From: Aquamicrobium lusatiense
GTDB taxonomy: Bacteria > Pseudomonadota > Alphaproteobacteria > Rhizobiales > Rhizobiaceae
Direction: 5' to 3'
DNA: 64,000 nt
Assembly (NCBI RefSeq): GCF_014201615.1
Contig: NZ_JACHEU010000001.1
Location: 453,631-517,630 of the forward strand
Part shown: positions 27,813 through 37,325 of the stretch, piece by piece
Layout: each line of letters opens with the position of its first letter
Position numbering within the stretch: the first letter of the stretch is position 1
The notes under the pieces: model-generated
Told to the model about the DNA's origin: nothing
Database searches by the model: none
Seen by the model: the letters and a program-made list of their open reading frames with translations, nothing else
Translations under genes and position numbers: made by a program

Positions 27813-27840
27813 TTTGTGGGGCCCCATCAGGCCCCGCAAA
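27813..27840 (-). terminator. hairpin after pyc
   Basis: An 11-base-pair stem with one G-U pair (tttgtggggcc / ggccccgcaaa) and a 6-base loop, 15 bases after the pyc stop codon on the minus strand. It lacks a T-run, so it may be a weak terminator or a processing signal. Confidence 0.5.
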
Positions 27841-27854
27841 CGATCTGCTGACAC

Positions 27855-30800
27855 TCACTCGAAAACGATGAGCAGGTCCTTGGCGTCGATCTGGTCGCCG
27901 GGCCGCACCAGAAGCTCGGCCACGGTGCCGTCGCGCTCGGCATGCAGCGCCGTCTCCATCTTCATCGCCTCGATGGATACGAGCACGTCGCCGGCCCTGA
28001 CGCTCTGCCCGGCCGTCACCGAGACCGTGGAGACCACGCCGGGCATCGGGGCAGCCACATGCGCCTCGTTGCCGGGTTCCGCCTTGCGCCGCGCCCTGGC
28101 GGCCGAAGCGCCATGGGCGCGGTCCGGCACCTTCACGCGGCGCGGCTGGCCATTGAGCTCGAAGAACACCGTGACCATGCCGTTTTCATCGGCATCGCCG
28201 ACGGCGAGGCAGCGGATCACCAGTGTCTTGCCCTTCTCGATGTCGACGAAAATCTCGTCCTCCGGCTTCATGCCGTAGAAATAGTTCGGCGTCGGCAGCA
28301 CCGAGACGGGCCCATAGGTTTCCTGTGCGGCGGCGAAGTCGGAGAACACCTTCGGATACATCAGCCAGGAAGCGAATTCGGGTTCCGACAGCGTGCGCCC
28401 GACCTTCTCCTCGGCCTCCTTCCTGCCGGCAGACAGATCGGCCGCGTCCAGCAGCGAGCCCGGCCGCACGGTGATCGGCTTTGCACCCTTCAGCGCCTTC
28501 TTCTGCAGCGCCTGCGGCCAGCCGCCCGGCGACTGGCCGAGATCTCCGCGCAGCATCGACACCACGGAGTCCGGGAAGGCGATGTCGCGATCCGGGTTCT
28601 CGACATCGGCGACGGTCAGCTCCTGGCTGACCATCATCAGCGCCATGTCTCCCACCACCTTGGAGGACGGCGTGACCTTGACGATGTCGCCGAACATCAG
28701 GTTGACGTCGTGATAGGCCTGCGCCACCTCGTGCCAGCGGGTTTCAAGACCGAGCGAACGAGCCTGCTCCTTGAGGTTGGTGAACTGGCCGCCCGGCATC
28801 TCGTGTAGGTAGACTTCCGAGGCAGGTCCCTTGAGATCGCTCTCAAAGGCCGCATACTGGTTGCGCACGGCCTCCCAGTAGAAGGAGATCTTGCGGATCC
28901 ATTCCGAATCCAGCCCCGGATCGCGCTCGCTGCCCTTCAGCGCCTCGACGATGGAGCCGAGGCAGGGCTGCGAGGTGTTGCCGGAAAACGCGTCCATCGC
29001 CGCCTCGACGGCATCGACGCCCGCTTCCACCGCCGCCAGCACGGTCGCGGCCGACAGGCCGGACGTGTCGTGCGTGTGGAAGTGGATCGGCAGGTCCGTC
29101 TCCTCGCGCAGCGCCCTGAACAGAACGCGCGCCGCGGCCGGCTTCAGAAGGCCGGCCATGTCCTTGACCGCAATGATGTGCGCGCCAGCCGCCTCAAGTT
29201 CCTTGGCGAGCGACACATAGTATTTCAGGTCGTATTTGGCGCGGGACGGATCGAGAATGTCGCCCGTGTAGCACATGGCCGCTTCGCACAGCTTGCCCTC
29301 TGCGATCACCGCATCCATGGCGACGCGCATGTTCTCGACCCAGTTCAGGCAGTCGAAGACACGGAACAGGTCGACGCCGCCTTCGGCCGCCTGTTTGACA
29401 AAATGCTGGACGACATTGTCCGGATAGTTGGTGTAGCCGACGCCATTGGCGCCACGCAGCAGCATCTGCAACAGGATGTTGGGGGCCGCCTCGCGGATCA
29501 GCGCCAACCGTTCCCACGGGTCTTCGGTGAGGAAGCGCATGGCGACGTCGAAGGTCGCGCCGCCCCAGCATTCCAGCGACAGGAGCTGCGGCAGGGCGCG
29601 CGCATAGGTGCCGGCGATGCGGGCGACGTCATGGGTGCGCACCCGCGTCGCCAGCAGCGACTGGTGGCCGTCGCGCATGGTTGTGTCGGTGATCAGGACC
29701 TCTTTCCGGTCACGCATCCACTTCGCAAAGCCTTCCGGCCCGAGCGCATCCAGCCTTTGCCTGGTACCGTCCGGGATCGGGCCGGTGAACCACGGCACCA
29801 GCGGAGCTGCGGCATCCTGCTTCGGCGCCGGCCGGCCGCGCGTTTCAGGATGCCCGTTGACGCTGACATCGGCCAGATAGGTGAGCAGCTTGGAAGCGCG
29901 GTCCTGCCGCCGCACCTGCGTGAACAGTTCCGGCGTCGTGTCGATGAACCTGGTGGTGTAGGAATTGTCCCGGAATTTCGGATGCGTGATGATCGCTTCG
30001 AGGAAGGTGAGATTGGTGGCGACGCCGCGGATGCGGAACTCGCGCAGCGCGCGGTGCATGCGGCTCAGCGCCTCCTCCGGCGTGCGCCCCGAAGCCGTGA
30101 CCTTGACCAGCAGCGGATCGTAGAAGCGGGTGATGATGGCGCCCGAATAGGCCGTGCCGCCATCGAGGCGGATGCCGAAGCCCGCCGCCGAGCGATAGCC
30201 GGTGATGCGGCCATAATCGGGAATGAAATGCTGCTCGGGGTCTTCCGTGGTGATGCGGCACTGAAGGGCATGGCCCTGCAGGCGGATGTCCTCCTGGGCC
30301 GGCACGCCCGATTCCGGCGTACCGATGGCATGACCGTCGAGAATGTGGATCTGCGCCTTGACGATGTCGATGCCGGTGACCTCTTCCGTCACCGTGTGCT
30401 CGACCTGAATGCGCGGATTGACTTCGATGAAGTAGAATTTTCCGGTGTCCGCATCCTGCAGGAACTCGACGGTGCCGGCGCCGATATAGTCGGTCTCGCG
30501 GGCGATCTTCAGCGCATGGCCGCACAGTTCCTGCCGCAGCTCGTCGCTGAGATAGGGGGCGGGCGCACGTTCCACGACCTTCTGGTTGCGGCGCTGGATC
30601 GAGCAATCGCGCTCGAACAGATGCACCGCATTGCCGTGGGTGTCGCCCAGAATCTGCACCTCGACATGGCGGGCCCGCTCGATCAGCTTTTCGAGATAGA
30701 CCTCGTCCTTGCCGAAGGCGGCTGTGGCCTCGCGCTTGCCTTCCATGACCTCGCGGGACAGATCGGCCTCGGAGCGGATGACGCGCATGCCGCGCCCGCC

Positions 30801-31313
30801 GCCGCCCCATGAGGCCTTGAGCATCAGCGGGTAGCCGATTTCGGCCGCAAGCTTCTTCACCGCCTCGATGTCGTCGGGAAGCGGCTCCGTGGCCGGGATG
30901 ACCGGCACGCCGACCTCGATGGCGAGGTTGCGCGCATCGACCTTGTTGCCAAGACGGCGCATGGTGGCCGGCTTCGGGCCAATGAAGGTGATGCCGGCCG
31001 CCTCGCAGGCCTCGACAAATTCCGGGCTTTCAGAAAGCAGGCCGTAGCCCGGATGGATGGCGTCGGCCCCCGAAAGCTTCGCGACGCGCAGCACTTCCTC
31101 GATCGACAGATAGCTTTCGATGGGTCCCAGATCGCGCGCAAGATGCGGTCCGCGCCCGACCTGATAGCTCTCGTCCGCCTTGAACCGATGCAGGGCATAT
31201 TTGTCTTCTTCCGCCCAGATGGCCACGGTTTTGAGGCCCAGCTCATTGGCCGCGCGGAACACGCGGATGGCGATTTCAGACCGGTTGGCGACGAGAATCT
31301 TCGTGATGGCCAA
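27855..31313 (-). CDS. pyc: pyruvate carboxylase
   Basis: Pyc carboxylates pyruvate to oxaloacetate with biotin and ATP. At 1152 residues it matches the single-chain rhizobial enzyme. Domains in order: biotin carboxylase (about 1-460; KILVANRSEIAIRVFRA, MLKASWGGGGRGMRV, EVNPRIQVEHTVTEE), carboxyltransferase (about 535-830; ITDTTMRDGHQSLLATR, FHTHDTSG), and biotin carrier (about 1080-1150) with the biotinyl lysine in EAMKMETAL. No ATG fits the start. A TTG at 31313 with GCGGAG seven bases upstream gives the expected N-terminus LAITKILVANRSE. It stands as a single gene. Confidence 0.97.
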   Translation of the reverse strand: MAITKILVANRSEIAIRVFRAANELGLKTVAIWAEEDKYALHRFKADESYQVGRGPHLARDLGPIESYLSIEEVLRVAKLSGADAIHPGYGLLSESPEFVEACEAAGITFIGPKPATMRRLGNKVDARNLAIEVGVPVIPATEPLPDDIEAVKKLAAEIGYPLMLKASWGGGGRGMRVIRSEADLSREVMEGKREATAAFGKDEVYLEKLIERARHVEVQILGDTHGNAVHLFERDCSIQRRNQKVVERAPAPYLSDELRQELCGHALKIARETDYIGAGTVEFLQDADTGKFYFIEVNPRIQVEHTVTEEVTGIDIVKAQIHILDGHAIGTPESGVPAQEDIRLQGHALQCRITTEDPEQHFIPDYGRITGYRSAAGFGIRLDGGTAYSGAIITRFYDPLLVKVTASGRTPEEALSRMHRALREFRIRGVATNLTFLEAIITHPKFRDNSYTTRFIDTTPELFTQVRRQDRASKLLTYLADVSVNGHPETRGRPAPKQDAAAPLVPWFTGPIPDGTRQRLDALGPEGFAKWMRDRKEVLITDTTMRDGHQSLLATRVRTHDVARIAGTYARALPQLLSLECWGGATFDVAMRFLTEDPWERLALIREAAPNILLQMLLRGANGVGYTNYPDNVVQHFVKQAAEGGVDLFRVFDCLNWVENMRVAMDAVIAEGKLCEAAMCYTGDILDPSRAKYDLKYYVSLAKELEAAGAHIIAVKDMAGLLKPAAARVLFRALREETDLPIHFHTHDTSGLSAATVLAAVEAGVDAVEAAMDAFSGNTSQPCLGSIVEALKGSERDPGLDSEWIRKISFYWEAVRNQYAAFESDLKGPASEVYLHEMPGGQFTNLKEQARSLGLETRWHEVAQAYHDVNLMFGDIVKVTPSSKVVGDMALMMVSQELTVADVENPDRDIAFPDSVVSMLRGDLGQSPGGWPQALQKKALKGAKPITVRPGSLLDAADLSAGRKEAEEKVGRTLSEPEFASWLMYPKVFSDFAAAQETYGPVSVLPTPNYFYGMKPEDEIFVDIEKGKTLVIRCLAVGDADENGMVTVFFELNGQPRRVKVPDRAHGASAARARRKAEPGNEAHVAAPMPGVVSTVSVTAGQSVRAGDVLVSIEAMKMETALHAERDGTVAELLVRPGDQIDAKDLLIVFE

Positions 31314-31421
31314 TGGGATACTCCGCTGTCTGGAAGAAGGCGCGCGAATGATTAGCGTGAAAATGCTGCGGCGCAACCGGGAATGACGCGGCGTGAGGCG
31401 CTAAATGGCCGAAACAGGCAA

Positions 31422-31450
31422 AAAGGCCCGGCGCTGGGCGCCGGGCCTTT
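31422..31450 (-). terminator. terminator of the Liv binding-protein gene
   Basis: A perfect 13-base-pair GC-rich stem (arms 31422-31434 and 31438-31450), 3-base loop, with a five-base T-run on the minus strand. It is the second of two hairpins after the gene. Confidence 0.85.
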
Positions 31451-31486
31451 GTTCGTCAGGCGACAAGCCTGCTCGCGTCGCATCTA

Positions 31487-31516
31487 CGCCAGCCGGACGA
31501 TGCAGTCCGGCTGGCG
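31487..31516 (-). terminator. first hairpin after the Liv binding-protein gene
   Basis: A perfect 12-base-pair stem (cgccagccggac / gtccggctggcg) with a 6-base loop, starting 8 bases after the stop codon. No T-run. Such stable 3' hairpins often protect abundant binding-protein mRNA from decay; this is inference. Confidence 0.65.
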
Positions 31517-31523
31517 AAATGCC

Positions 31524-32642
31524 TTAGTCGAGCTGGAAGTAGTTGTACTTGCCGTCGTCCGCCTTGCGCCATTCGTAGACGACATAGTCGGCGTCGGTGC
31601 GGTCGCCCTTTTCGTTGAAGGAGAGCTCGCCCAGAACGGTCTTGAACGGACCCTTTTCCTTGATCGCCTTGGCCACTTCCTGAGGATCGTTCGAGCCGGC
31701 AGCCGCAGCGGCCTGCGCGATGATCTGGGTCGAGGCATAGGCATAGAGCGTGTAGGCTTCCGGCTCGAAGCCGGCGGCACGGAACTTCTCCACCACTTCC
31801 GCGGCAGCGGGGTTCTTGCGCGGATCGGGGCCGAAGGTGTTCAGGGTGCCCTGCACCGCGTCGCCGGCAATCGAGGCCAGCTCGTTGGAAACGATGCCGT
31901 CGCCGGAGAACAGCGGCACCTTCAGGCCCTGATCGGCTGCCTGACGGATGATCAGGCCGGCCTCGGTGTGCAGCCCGCCCCAGTAGATGAGGGTCACGCC
32001 GGCTTCCTTCATCTTGGCGATGAGGGCCGAGAAGTCCTTGTCGCCGGTGTTGACGCCTTCATACATGACTTCCTGGAAGCCTGCTGCGTTGAGCGCCTTC
32101 TTGGTCTCGTCGGCAAGGCCCTGTCCGTAAGGGGTCTTGTCGTGGATGACGGCAACCTTGGCGTCCTTGTAGTGCTCCGCGATGTAGGCGCCGGCAACCT
32201 CGCCCTGCTGGTCGTCACGGCCGCAGACGCGGATCGTGTTCCACAGGCCGCGCTCGGTGAAGACCGGATTGGTGGCCGCCGGCGTGACTTCGAGGATGCC
32301 GTTTTCGGCATAGACTTCCGACGCCGGGATCGAGACGCCCGAGTTGAAGTGGCCGACGACGAATTTCACGCCATCGGCAACGAACTTGTTGGCAACCGAA
32401 ATGCCCTGCTTGGGATCGGAGACGTCGTCGCCGATCGACACCTTGATCTGCTCGCCATTGATGCCGCCGGCGGCGTTGATGTCAGCTACCGCCTGCTCGG
32501 CACCCCTTTGAATCTGAGCGCCGAAAGCAGCATTCGGACCGGTGATCGGTGCGCCGATGCCCAGCAGCACGTCGGCCCAGGCGGAACCGCTGAACACCAG
32601 CAGTGCGCCAAGCGATACTGCGGACAAGAGTGACTTCTTCAT
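31524..32642 (-). CDS. livJ: branched-chain amino acid ABC transporter, substrate-binding protein
   Basis: Periplasmic binding protein of the LivJ/LivK type. The 372-residue precursor has a Sec signal peptide ([23 protein letters not shown], cut before Asp). The mature start [17 protein letters not shown] and the blocks [21 protein letters not shown] and [21 protein letters not shown] are typical of high-affinity Leu/Ile/Val binders. It is last in the livHMGF - DUF6867 - livJ series on the minus strand, with a 250-base gap before it that probably holds its own promoter or a processing site. Confidence 0.94.
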   Translation of the reverse strand: MKKSLLSAVSLGALLVFSGSAWADVLLGIGAPITGPNAAFGAQIQRGAEQAVADINAAGGINGEQIKVSIGDDVSDPKQGISVANKFVADGVKFVVGHFNSGVSIPASEVYAENGILEVTPAATNPVFTERGLWNTIRVCGRDDQQGEVAGAYIAEHYKDAKVAVIHDKTPYGQGLADETKKALNAAGFQEVMYEGVNTGDKDFSALIAKMKEAGVTLIYWGGLHTEAGLIIRQAADQGLKVPLFSGDGIVSNELASIAGDAVQGTLNTFGPDPRKNPAAAEVVEKFRAAGFEPEAYTLYAYASTQIIAQAAAAAGSNDPQEVAKAIKEKGPFKTVLGELSFNEKGDRTDADYVVYEWRKADDGKYNYFQLD

Positions 32643-32892
32643 TTAAACGCTCCCATTTTTTCAGAGTGGGCGACAGTTATACTTTCGTGCGATGCCCACC
32701 CATCTCGCAGAAAGCCAACCTTGCCTATTTCAAGGCAGTTGTCACGTTGATTCATCTTGCAACGACTTGTCGCCCGAACAATGAAGACAGACGGCCAGCG
32801 ACAGACATCCTGCATGCTCCGGCCCGGTGCCCTGAAGCGCCGCCTTGCCGGAACCTGCATGGATCTTTGCTGCATCCGCCCGTCCTGTTCGC

Positions 32893-33249
32893 CTATTGGG
32901 CCTGGTCTTTCGAGCGCCAGCTCAGCGGCGATGCCTTTTCATAGAGCCAGCCATACTGCGTCACCATCTGATTGGTTCGCGTATAGCGATAACCAAGAAA
33001 GCCCAGCACCATCAATATGATGGTGTCGACGCCATAATATTGCAGGCTGAACATGGTGCCGTTGAACAGCGCATGATGGATGAAGCGGACGGCAAGCCCC
33101 AGCCCAAGCAGATAGAAGAACAGCGCCAGCTGCGGCCGCCAGGTCTGCGCGCAGGCGCGCCCGGTCATCCAGGCCGCCCAGCCACCCAGCAGACAGGTGA
33201 CGAAGAAGAACTGCCAGATTGAGGGTTCCTCGTAGAGAATGCCCTGCAT
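32893..33249 (-). CDS. small membrane protein of the liv locus (DUF6867-like)
   Basis: A 118-residue protein with three hydrophobic segments (FFFVTCLLGGWAAWMTG; LALFFYLLGLGLAVRFI; YYGVDTIILMVLGFLGY) and a short cytoplasmic tail. The start MQGILYEEPSIWQ at 33249 is preferred because GGAG lies eight bases upstream; the ATG at 33255 is too close to it. It resembles DUF6867 proteins that I recall next to branched-chain amino acid ABC genes in Rhizobiales. Function is unknown. A helper of the Liv permease or binding protein is the natural guess from position. Confidence 0.75.
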   Translation of the reverse strand: MQGILYEEPSIWQFFFVTCLLGGWAAWMTGRACAQTWRPQLALFFYLLGLGLAVRFIHHALFNGTMFSLQYYGVDTIILMVLGFLGYRYTRTNQMVTQYGWLYEKASPLSWRSKDQAQ

Positions 33250-33350
33250 GATCATGTCTCCGCACTCTGCCGGAGCCCCGCCGGCTCCGGTCGCAGTTCA
33301 AACTTCCGGTTTCCGCAGAATGCCGAAGCTCCGGCATTCCGATCCCGGCT

Positions 33351-33444
33351 CCGGAGCATTTCCGAAAATCGCAGAAACGCTCCACCCCTTGTCTCTCTCA
33401 ATTCCGGAACGCAAAAACGCTGCGCGCTTCTGCCGGAATTGCCT
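33351..33444. repeat. dispersed intergenic repeat, family 2
   Basis: Begins ccggagcatttccgaaaa and ends gcgcttctgccggaattgc. It matches 51010-51108 in the same orientation and 3041-3102 in part and inverse. Its right end touches RIME-like copy 3. Confidence 0.65.
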
Positions 33445-33445
33445 T

Positions 33446-33547
33446 AAAGCGCATCGCGATCCTTCAGATCCGCTCCTCACGCTTTAAGTCCCTGTTTTCA
33501 CGCATGTCTTTTTTCCGAAACCGGTTCCCGCTTTCGGACGACATGCT
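33446..33547 (-). repeat. RIME-like intergenic element, copy 3
   Basis: Same two-palindrome structure as copies 1 and 2. On the minus strand it begins directly after the TAG stop codon of livF (33548-33550). Confidence 0.8.
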
Positions 33548-34276
33548 CTAGTGGCGCCCGCCCTCCAGATAGGCGGCGCGCACCTCCGGATCGGCCAGCA
33601 GATCCTTGCCGCTGCCGCTCATCGTCACCTTTCCGTTGACCAGCACGTAACCGCGATGGGCGAGCTTGAGCGCGGCGAAGGCGTTTTGCTCGACCAGAAA
33701 CACCGTCAGGCCCTCGGTCCGGTTGAGTTCGCGGATCGCATCGAAAATCTGCTTCACGATCAGCGGTGCGAGGCCAAGGGAAGGCTCATCCAGAAGCAGG
33801 AGCTTCGGCCGCGCCATCAGCGCACGCCCGATCGACAGCATCTGCTGCTCGCCACCCGAGAGGGTGCCGCCACGCTGAGCGATGCGCTCCTTCAGGCGCG
33901 GGAACAGGGTAAAGACCTTTTCCACGTCCTCATCGAAATATTTGAGGTTATCGAGGCTGGCACCCATCTGCAGATTTTCCAGCACCGTCATGCGCGGGAA
34001 GATGCGGCGGCCCTCCGGCGACTGCGCAATACGCAGCCGTGCGATCTCATGCGTGGGAAGGCGCGTGATATCGGTGCCCGCGAAGATGATGCTGCCCGAA
34101 CTTGCCCGCGGCGTGCCGAAAATGGTCATCATCAGGGTCGACTTGCCGGCGCCATTGGCGCCGATGAGCGCAACGATCTCACCCTGCTGGACGCTGACGT
34201 CAACGCCGCCGAGCGCCTGAATATTGCCGTAGAAGGTCTCGACATTCCTGACATCGAGAAGCGGTGCTGTGGACAT
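33548..34276 (-). CDS. livF: branched-chain amino acid ABC transporter ATPase LivF
   Basis: Second ATPase of the Liv importer, 242 residues. Walker A GANGAGKSTLMMTIFG, signature LSGGEQQMLSIGRAL and Walker B LLLLDEPSLGLAPLIV are complete, and the C-terminal EQNAFAALKLAHRGYVLVNG is typical of LivF. Its ATG overlaps the livG stop codon (TAATG), so the two are translationally coupled. The TAG stop is followed at once by a RIME-like element. Confidence 0.96.
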   Translation of the reverse strand: MSTAPLLDVRNVETFYGNIQALGGVDVSVQQGEIVALIGANGAGKSTLMMTIFGTPRASSGSIIFAGTDITRLPTHEIARLRIAQSPEGRRIFPRMTVLENLQMGASLDNLKYFDEDVEKVFTLFPRLKERIAQRGGTLSGGEQQMLSIGRALMARPKLLLLDEPSLGLAPLIVKQIFDAIRELNRTEGLTVFLVEQNAFAALKLAHRGYVLVNGKVTMSGSGKDLLADPEVRAAYLEGGRH

Positions 34277-35757
34277 TATTTGCGCCCTCCGCGCCTGGTT
34301 GCCGGTGCGGATGCAGCCTTGCGGGCGAGAACCTTCGCCTGGCTGATCCAGTCTTCGCGGGCGATGCGCCCGTCGAAGGCCAGATAGGCTTCAGCGGCGG
34401 CGATGTCGGCCTTCTTCCAGGCTGCGATCTGATCGAAATGATAGATGCCGTGGGCGTTGAGCTTCTTCTCGTTGACCGGTCCGATCCCCTTGATGAGCTG
34501 GAGATCGTCCGCCTTGCCGCCGCGCGCTGCCGGAAGGCGGTTTGAGATGCCTGCCTCCTTGCCCTTACCGGCCGCCGGGATCGGCTTTTCACTGGCGGGA
34601 GCGGCCTTTGAGGCGGGGCTTGCCTTCGCGGCTTTTGCCGCGCCTGCCTGCTTTGCAGGCGTTGCGGCCTTCGGGGCCGGTTCGGCTTTCGCTTTCGCCG
34701 CCTTCGCGGCCGGCTTGCGCGCGGCGGTGCTGCCTGCCACCTGCTGCGGTTTCACCTGAGCGGCCTTGCCAGCGCCCTTCTCGACCGTGACCCGCTCGCC
34801 ATTGCCATGCACCACGGTATCGTTCACCGGGCCGGCCAGCATGGAGGACGACGCCTCCGGGCCGTGATCGGCATCGGGGCCGGTATCGAGCTGTTCGATG
34901 ACGTCCTCGTCACCGACCTCGATCAGCACCTCCTCGACCTCCTCGTCGTCAACGCCGAGATAGGCTGCGATGACGCGCGGATCGGTGCGCACCTCTTCCG
35001 GCGTGCCGTCGGAAATCTTGCGGCCATATTCCAGCACGACGATATGGTCGGAAATCTCCATCACCACCGACATGTCGTGCTCGATCAGCAGGATCGAGGT
35101 GCCGGTATTGGCCTTGATGTCGTTGAGAAGGGCGTTGAGCGCCAGCGACTCCTTCGGGTTGAGGCCTGCCGCCGGCTCGTCGAGGCACAGCAGCTCCGGA
35201 TCGGTGCACATGGCCCGCGCGATCTCCAGCCGGCGCTGCGCGCCATAGGGCAGATCGCCGGCAGGATCGTCGGCCCGATCGGTCAGGTCGGCCTTCTCAA
35301 GCCAGTGCTTCGCCTTCTCGATCGACTCGGCGGCGGCCTTTGGATAGCCACCGATGCCCAGCAGCCCCAGAATGGTATAGCCGGAGGCCTTCATCAGCTT
35401 GTTGTGCTGGGCCACGAGCAGATTTTCCAGAACCGTCATGCCCGAGAACAGGCGGATGTTCTGGAAGGTGCGGGCCACCTTGGCCTTCGCCGTGATCTGG
35501 AAGTCCGGCAGGCGCTCAAGCAGGAACTCGTTGCCCTCGCGCCCGGTAAAGCGGATCATGCCTTCGGTCGGCTTGTAGAAGCCGGTGATGCAGTTGAACA
35601 CGGTTGTCTTGCCGGCCCCGTTGGGACCGATCAGGGCCGTGATCTCGCCGCGCCTGACGTCGAAGGACAGGTCACCGATGGCCACGAGGCCACCGAACTT
35701 CATCGACAGATGCTCGACACGCAGGATCGGCATCTCTGTGGTGATCGTCGCGCTCAT
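34276..35757 (-). CDS. livG: LivG ATPase fused to a C-terminal helix-hairpin-helix domain
   Basis: Residues 1-268 are a normal LivG ATPase: Walker A GPNGAGKT (44-51), YGAQRRLEIARAM signature (171-183), Walker B LLCLDEPAAGLNP (189-201), and the switch histidine in LIEHDMS. Beyond that come an acidic stretch (269-295), a low-complexity Ala/Lys/Pro linker (about 325-410), and a compact domain (417-480) with ADDLQLIKGIGPVNEKKLNAHGI... FDQIAAW... GRIAREDWISQAKVLA. The last part resembles the HhH-like tail of alphaproteobacterial NuoE. LivG is usually about 255-290 residues, so nearly half of this protein is extra. The start overlaps the livM stop (TGATG). Confidence 0.93.
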   Translation of the reverse strand: MSATITTEMPILRVEHLSMKFGGLVAIGDLSFDVRRGEITALIGPNGAGKTTVFNCITGFYKPTEGMIRFTGREGNEFLLERLPDFQITAKAKVARTFQNIRLFSGMTVLENLLVAQHNKLMKASGYTILGLLGIGGYPKAAAESIEKAKHWLEKADLTDRADDPAGDLPYGAQRRLEIARAMCTDPELLCLDEPAAGLNPKESLALNALLNDIKANTGTSILLIEHDMSVVMEISDHIVVLEYGRKISDGTPEEVRTDPRVIAAYLGVDDEEVEEVLIEVGDEDVIEQLDTGPDADHGPEASSSMLAGPVNDTVVHGNGERVTVEKGAGKAAQVKPQQVAGSTAARKPAAKAAKAKAEPAPKAATPAKQAGAAKAAKASPASKAAPASEKPIPAAGKGKEAGISNRLPAARGGKADDLQLIKGIGPVNEKKLNAHGIYHFDQIAAWKKADIAAAEAYLAFDGRIAREDWISQAKVLARKAASAPATRRGGRK

Positions 35758-37322
35758 CAGCCGTGCCCTTCCTTCGTAAACGAGCCCGAGACGGCTTTGC
35801 TCTCCTTCAGGAAGGCTGTCGGCTCGCGACTGCCGACGAACCCGCGCGGCTTCCACACCATGACGATCACCATCGCCGCGCCGAACAGCAGCATGCGATA
35901 AAGTTCAGGCGTGAAATCCGGCCCGAAGATCTGCTTGAGGAACTGCATTTCGCGCAGGATCTCGGTGCCACCCACCATGACGGCCGCCGCAACCGCGATG
36001 CCGCCGAGCGATCCCATGCCGCCCAGAACCACGATGGCGAGGATGATCGCCGATTCCAGGAAGATGAAGGATTCCGGGCTGACGAAACCCTGCCGCGCGG
36101 CGAAGAAGGAGCCGGCGAAGCCGCCGAACATGGCGCCGATGGCGAAGGCGGTGAGCTTGGTGGTGGTGGTGTTGATGCCGAGCGAGCGGCAGGCGATTTC
36201 ATCCTCGCGCAGCGCTTCCCACGCACGCCCCACGGGCAGGCGGCGCAGACGGATGGTGACATAGCCGGTCAGCATGCACAGCGCCAGGATCAGGTAATAG
36301 AGGAAGATCTTGTAGTAGGAGCCGGACTGGGCGATGCCGAGCACCTTCGAGATGTAGTTCGGGTCGGAGACGTTGAACGAGATCAGGCCGAAAAAGCTGA
36401 CCTTCGGGATGCCGGAAATGCCGGCCGCGCCATTGGTCACTTCGCGCCAGTTGATCAGCACCAGGCGGATGATCTCGCCGAAGGCCAGCGTGACGATGGC
36501 CAGATAGTCGCCGCGCAGGCGCAGCACCGGAAAGCCGAGGATGATGCCCCACATCGCCGCCATGGCTCCGGCCGCCGGTAACAGGATCCAGAATGACCAG
36601 CCGAACTGGGTGCCGAGCAGCGCATAGGAATAGGCGCCGACCGCGTAGAAGGCGACATAGCCGAGATCGAGCAGGCCGGCGAGCCCGACGACGATGTTCA
36701 GGCCCCAGGCCAGCATCACATAGATGAGGATCTGGATGCCGAAATTATCGACCCATTTCAGCGAGCCCTGGAAGCCGAACAGCGACACCATCACGACGGG
36801 ATAGAGCACCAGCAGGATGAAGCCGAGCGAATAGGAATAGGTGCTGATGAAATTGCGGAAGTAGAAGATGCCCCAGGCGATCACAAAGATGATCGCAGCA
36901 GCGCGCAACAGCCCTACATAGGCGCCCCAGTAAGGGCCGACGGCCTCCTGGATGGTATTGCCGAACAGGAGCAGAGCGCCGGCCACAACCACGCCGATGA
37001 TCAGATTGCGCTTGCTGAACACGCGCAGCGCAACGCTGGTGGGCAGAAGGCCGGTTTTCGCATCGACCGTCTTCTGCGATGCGAGGAACGGCATCAGGTA
37101 GACGACCTGAAGGAAGCGCACGACAGCAGCCAGCACCACCACGGTCGCCAGAAGGCCCCAGCGCGTGACCAGCACCAGTTCGTTGTGAATATTCTGTTCG
37201 GTCTTCACGCCAATGAACAGCACGAACATGAAGAAGGCGATCACCGCTGCATAGACAGCTTCGCGCAGCCCGGCAGCGATGTTGGCGCTGCCAGCGGAAT
37301 TTTTCGTTTCAGCCATGGCCAT
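35757..37322 (-). CDS. livM: branched-chain amino acid ABC transporter permease LivM
   Basis: Inner-membrane permease, 521 residues. The C-terminal half is the conserved LivM core (GLNIVVGLAGLLDLGYVAFYAVGAY, LRLRGDYLAIVTLAFGEIIRL, EAA-like LPVGRAWEALREDEIACRSLGIN). The N-terminal 170 residues add about four further membrane segments, an extension common in rhizobial LivM compared with the 425-residue E. coli protein. Start is either 37322 or two codons later. It follows livH by three bases. Confidence 0.95.
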   Translation of the reverse strand: MAMAETKNSAGSANIAAGLREAVYAAVIAFFMFVLFIGVKTEQNIHNELVLVTRWGLLATVVVLAAVVRFLQVVYLMPFLASQKTVDAKTGLLPTSVALRVFSKRNLIIGVVVAGALLLFGNTIQEAVGPYWGAYVGLLRAAAIIFVIAWGIFYFRNFISTYSYSLGFILLVLYPVVMVSLFGFQGSLKWVDNFGIQILIYVMLAWGLNIVVGLAGLLDLGYVAFYAVGAYSYALLGTQFGWSFWILLPAAGAMAAMWGIILGFPVLRLRGDYLAIVTLAFGEIIRLVLINWREVTNGAAGISGIPKVSFFGLISFNVSDPNYISKVLGIAQSGSYYKIFLYYLILALCMLTGYVTIRLRRLPVGRAWEALREDEIACRSLGINTTTTKLTAFAIGAMFGGFAGSFFAARQGFVSPESFIFLESAIILAIVVLGGMGSLGGIAVAAAVMVGGTEILREMQFLKQIFGPDFTPELYRMLLFGAAMVIVMVWKPRGFVGSREPTAFLKESKAVSGSFTKEGHG

Positions 37323-37325
37323 GGG

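Larger units (their letters stand above)
33250..33547. other. repeat-filled gap between livF and the DUF6867 gene
   Basis: About 300 bases without a gene. From left to right it holds short GC-rich inverted repeats (33260-33345), a family-2 repeat (33351-33444), and RIME-like copy 3 (33446-33547). No promoter pair stands out. The liv series may be split here by insertion of these elements. Confidence 0.7.
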
